Source of the DNA: CAYVDH01 sp964450355
GTDB taxonomy: Bacteria; Bacteroidota; Bacteroidia; NS11-12g; UBA955
DNA: 7,977 nt
Direction: 5' to 3'
Assembly: GCA_964450355.1 (NCBI GenBank)
Contig: CAYVDH010000164.1
Coordinates: 1-7,977 of the forward strand
Below the pieces are notes generated by a model. The model was given only the letters and a program-made list of their open reading frames with translations, had not been told where the DNA came from and made no database searches. The position numbers and the translations under genes are program-made. Below are positions 6,569-7,977 of the stretch, piece by piece (the stretch's first letter is position 1; each line of letters begins with the position of its first letter).

Positions 6569-7576
6569 CTAATAATCCAATAGTTTAATTTTCCCAAAGT
6601 TTAAGCTAAGTCCTAAGGATATATTTACAAACCAACCTCTCGATTTGGATTTTGCCATAGTAGGGTTTCTTCCAAATTCGAAACCTGGACACCAATAGTT
6701 TCTTATACTATTACGATGAAAAATGCCAAATTTAAAACCAGGTGAAATTCTACTGTCTTTTATATAATGAGTTGGGGTAGCATTGTCGTCAAAACTCTTA
6801 AATACATAGGGAAGATAAGTATGGTATAAAGGTAAAATGAAAGTTGCATAGGTTTCTAAATGCATGTCATTGTATTTGTTGCCATACCCTCTATAATTGA
6901 TACCATTTGCACTAATGGATTTAAATTTAAAACCAATAAGCATGTTGTAGTATTTTACATCAGTTATTACATGATTTGTAGGATTTTTTAATACATATAC
7001 TCCATTGTCCATTTCGAGAATATTAAAAGATTCGTATTCTTGAGTTGTTAAATTTAATAATTTATAATCCCCATCTTTTTTGTAATTAGGATTGTATTTG
7101 AAAATTTCTTCTTTTTTTTGATGATATTGAAATCCAATAGTCAATGCAAAAATTCTTCGTGCTTCACCATTTAGATCTGTATAAGTTAAAGTTCTAGTTC
7201 TACCATCACTACCCCAGTTTAAAGCTATATTTATTTTTTTAAATTTGTTCTTGTCTATTAGGTGAATGTCAGTTTCTATTTCTTGCATAAAAAAATTTGT
7301 TTGTTTGTTATTGGGTCTATAGGTGTCATCTACAGAATATCCAAAACTAGGTCCTCCAAAACCCTGAAAAGTATTTGTTAAAATTCTAATTCTATTAGAG
7401 GGATAATAACTTAGTCTAAGTTGAACACCTGAACTGCCACCCAATTTTAAACATCCATAAATACTAGTATTGAATTTTTTTATATCATAGGCATCAGTAT
7501 GTATTATTTTCTGAGCAAAAATTAAATTTAGTTTAAAAAGCATTAAAATTAATAGTGATTTAAAGTACAATCTCAT
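6569..7576 (-). CDS. Probable secreted or outer-membrane beta-barrel protein, function unknown
   Basis: This 335-residue protein starts with a signal peptide: MRLYFK, a hydrophobic core, then IFAQ with likely cleavage after A21. The mature part alternates short amphipathic strands with polar turns rich in Gly, Tyr, Asn and Phe, for example the region from GVQLRLSYYPS to FGGPSFGYS. It ends in a strand of the type NISLGLSLNFG followed by a short charged tail. This pattern suggests an outer-membrane barrel, though the terminal residue Tyr follows LLD rather than closing a classical last strand. I recognise no named family. It is transcribed toward pyrE (65-bp gap without a GC-rich hairpin) and is divergent from the lipoprotein gene at the right edge. 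A clear promoter lies 4 nt before the ATG. A secreted non-barrel protein remains possible. Confidence 0.75.
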   Translation of the reverse strand: MRLYFKSLLILMLFKLNLIFAQKIIHTDAYDIKKFNTSIYGCLKLGGSSGVQLRLSYYPSNRIRILTNTFQGFGGPSFGYSVDDTYRPNNKQTNFFMQEIETDIHLIDKNKFKKINIALNWGSDGRTRTLTYTDLNGEARRIFALTIGFQYHQKKEEIFKYNPNYKKDGDYKLLNLTTQEYESFNILEMDNGVYVLKNPTNHVITDVKYYNMLIGFKFKSISANGINYRGYGNKYNDMHLETYATFILPLYHTYLPYVFKSFDDNATPTHYIKDSRISPGFKFGIFHRNSIRNYWCPGFEFGRNPTMAKSKSRGWFVNISLGLSLNFGKIKLLDY

Positions 7577-7580
7577 TTTA

Positions 7581-7611
7581 CAAATGTATAAATAAAGCTA
7601 AAATATACAAA
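7581..7611 (-). promoter_or_regulatory. Promoter for the beta-barrel gene
   Basis: On the minus strand, TACATTTG (7588-7581) is an exact TAnnTTTG match and TTTG (7611-7608) is a full -33 element, with a 19-nt spacer. It is the best-formed promoter in the window. Only 4 nt separate it from the ATG at 7576, so the transcript is predicted to be leaderless or nearly so. Confidence 0.72.
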
Positions 7612-7687
7612 CCATTTATACATGCATCTAATTTGTTATGATGCATATAGGGTTAATTTCTTTATAAAATATTTCAATAATTGGTTA

Positions 7688-7695
7688 TATTTTTG
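7688..7695 (+). promoter_or_regulatory. -7 promoter element for the right-edge lipoprotein gene
   Basis: TATTTTTG matches TAnnTTTG exactly and ends 4 nt before the ATG at 7700, the same short spacing as at the divergent barrel gene. No TTG is found at the expected distance upstream, so the -33 part is not supported. Confidence 0.5.
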
Positions 7696-7699
7696 TTAG

Positions 7700-7977
7700 A
7701 TGAAAAATTTTTTAATTTTATTTTTTATAATTCAAGTAGCAAGTTGTAGCAAAAATAAAGAGCCAATAAAATTTTTAACTGATGATACCTGCATTGTTGA
7801 AGATTCAAGTACAATAAGTGAGGAAGGTTATTTTTCTTTCAAGTTTAATAACATTACAAATAGAATCCTAAACGGTAATATTAAAAATGTAAATTCTTAT
7901 GACCAGTATTTTAATGGAATGTACATTTATTATAATATTAATTCAGATTTTAGTAAAAAATTTAAAATTATTGATAT
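7700..7977 (+). CDS. Putative lipoprotein, N-terminal part (runs off right edge)
   Basis: The frame opens with ATG at 7700 and stays open for 92 codons to the window end. It begins MKNFLILFFIIQVASC, a lipoprotein signal with lipobox VASC and lipidated Cys at C16, followed by SKNKEP. The mature part is Asn/Ile/Lys/Ser-rich, with the segments EEGYFSFKFNNIT and YFNGMYIYYNIN, and no domain that I recognise. No acidic run follows the Cys, so surface export is not indicated. The gene is divergent from the beta-barrel gene across a 123-bp gap. The signal and open frame make it real; function is unknown. Confidence 0.8.
   Translation, partial: MKNFLILFFIIQVASCSKNKEPIKFLTDDTCIVEDSSTISEEGYFSFKFNNITNRILNGNIKNVNSYDQYFNGMYIYYNINSDFSKKFKIID

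Noticed and set aside
7622..7646. Two ATGCAT sites in the divergent gap, as a possible operator
   Set aside because: ATGCAT is itself a palindrome, the flanks do not match, and two copies of a 6-mer in AT-rich DNA is weak evidence.

Overview
The window looks like ordinary chromosomal DNA from a member of the Bacteroidota. The evidence is the AT-rich coding sequence with Lys/Asn/Ile-rich proteins, repeated matches to the Bacteroidota-type -7 promoter element TAnnTTTG, the absence of obvious Shine-Dalgarno sites, the 23S rRNA 3' end (AGTACTAATTACCCGTAA), and the gene neighbourhood DUF3822-rsmD-coaD / NUDIX / pyrE. A class or genus cannot be fixed from this sequence alone.

Layout. Positions 1-593 hold the end of a ribosomal RNA operon: the 3' part of 23S rRNA, a short AT-rich spacer, a complete 5S rRNA and a strong intrinsic terminator. 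Next come two plus-strand genes: a PaaN-type aldehyde dehydrogenase and a YceI-family lipoprotein with its own promoter and terminator. From about 3050 to 5271 there is a tightly packed plus-strand operon whose genes all overlap: a membrane-anchored protein of unknown function, a DUF3822 protein, rsmD (16S rRNA methyltransferase) and coaD (coenzyme A biosynthesis). A minus-strand NUDIX hydrolase gene meets coaD tail-to-tail with an 11-bp overlap and meets pyrE head-to-head, the two start codons sharing one CATG. After pyrE lies a minus-strand gene for a probable outer-membrane beta-barrel protein. It is divergent from a lipoprotein gene that runs off the right edge.

How the genes work together. 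Most are housekeeping genes: rRNA, rRNA modification, CoA synthesis and UMP synthesis. The block links ribosome maturation with nucleotide and cofactor metabolism by position only; no shared pathway is implied. PaaN suggests phenylacetate catabolism, but no other paa gene is visible. The last two genes are cell-envelope proteins that I cannot name.

I see no CRISPR array, insertion sequence, phage gene, toxin-antitoxin pair or defence system. The points of most interest are the compact gene architecture (the head-to-head pyrE/NUDIX start with each predicted promoter element inside the other gene), the recurring very short or absent leaders, and the two unnamed envelope genes at the right end.
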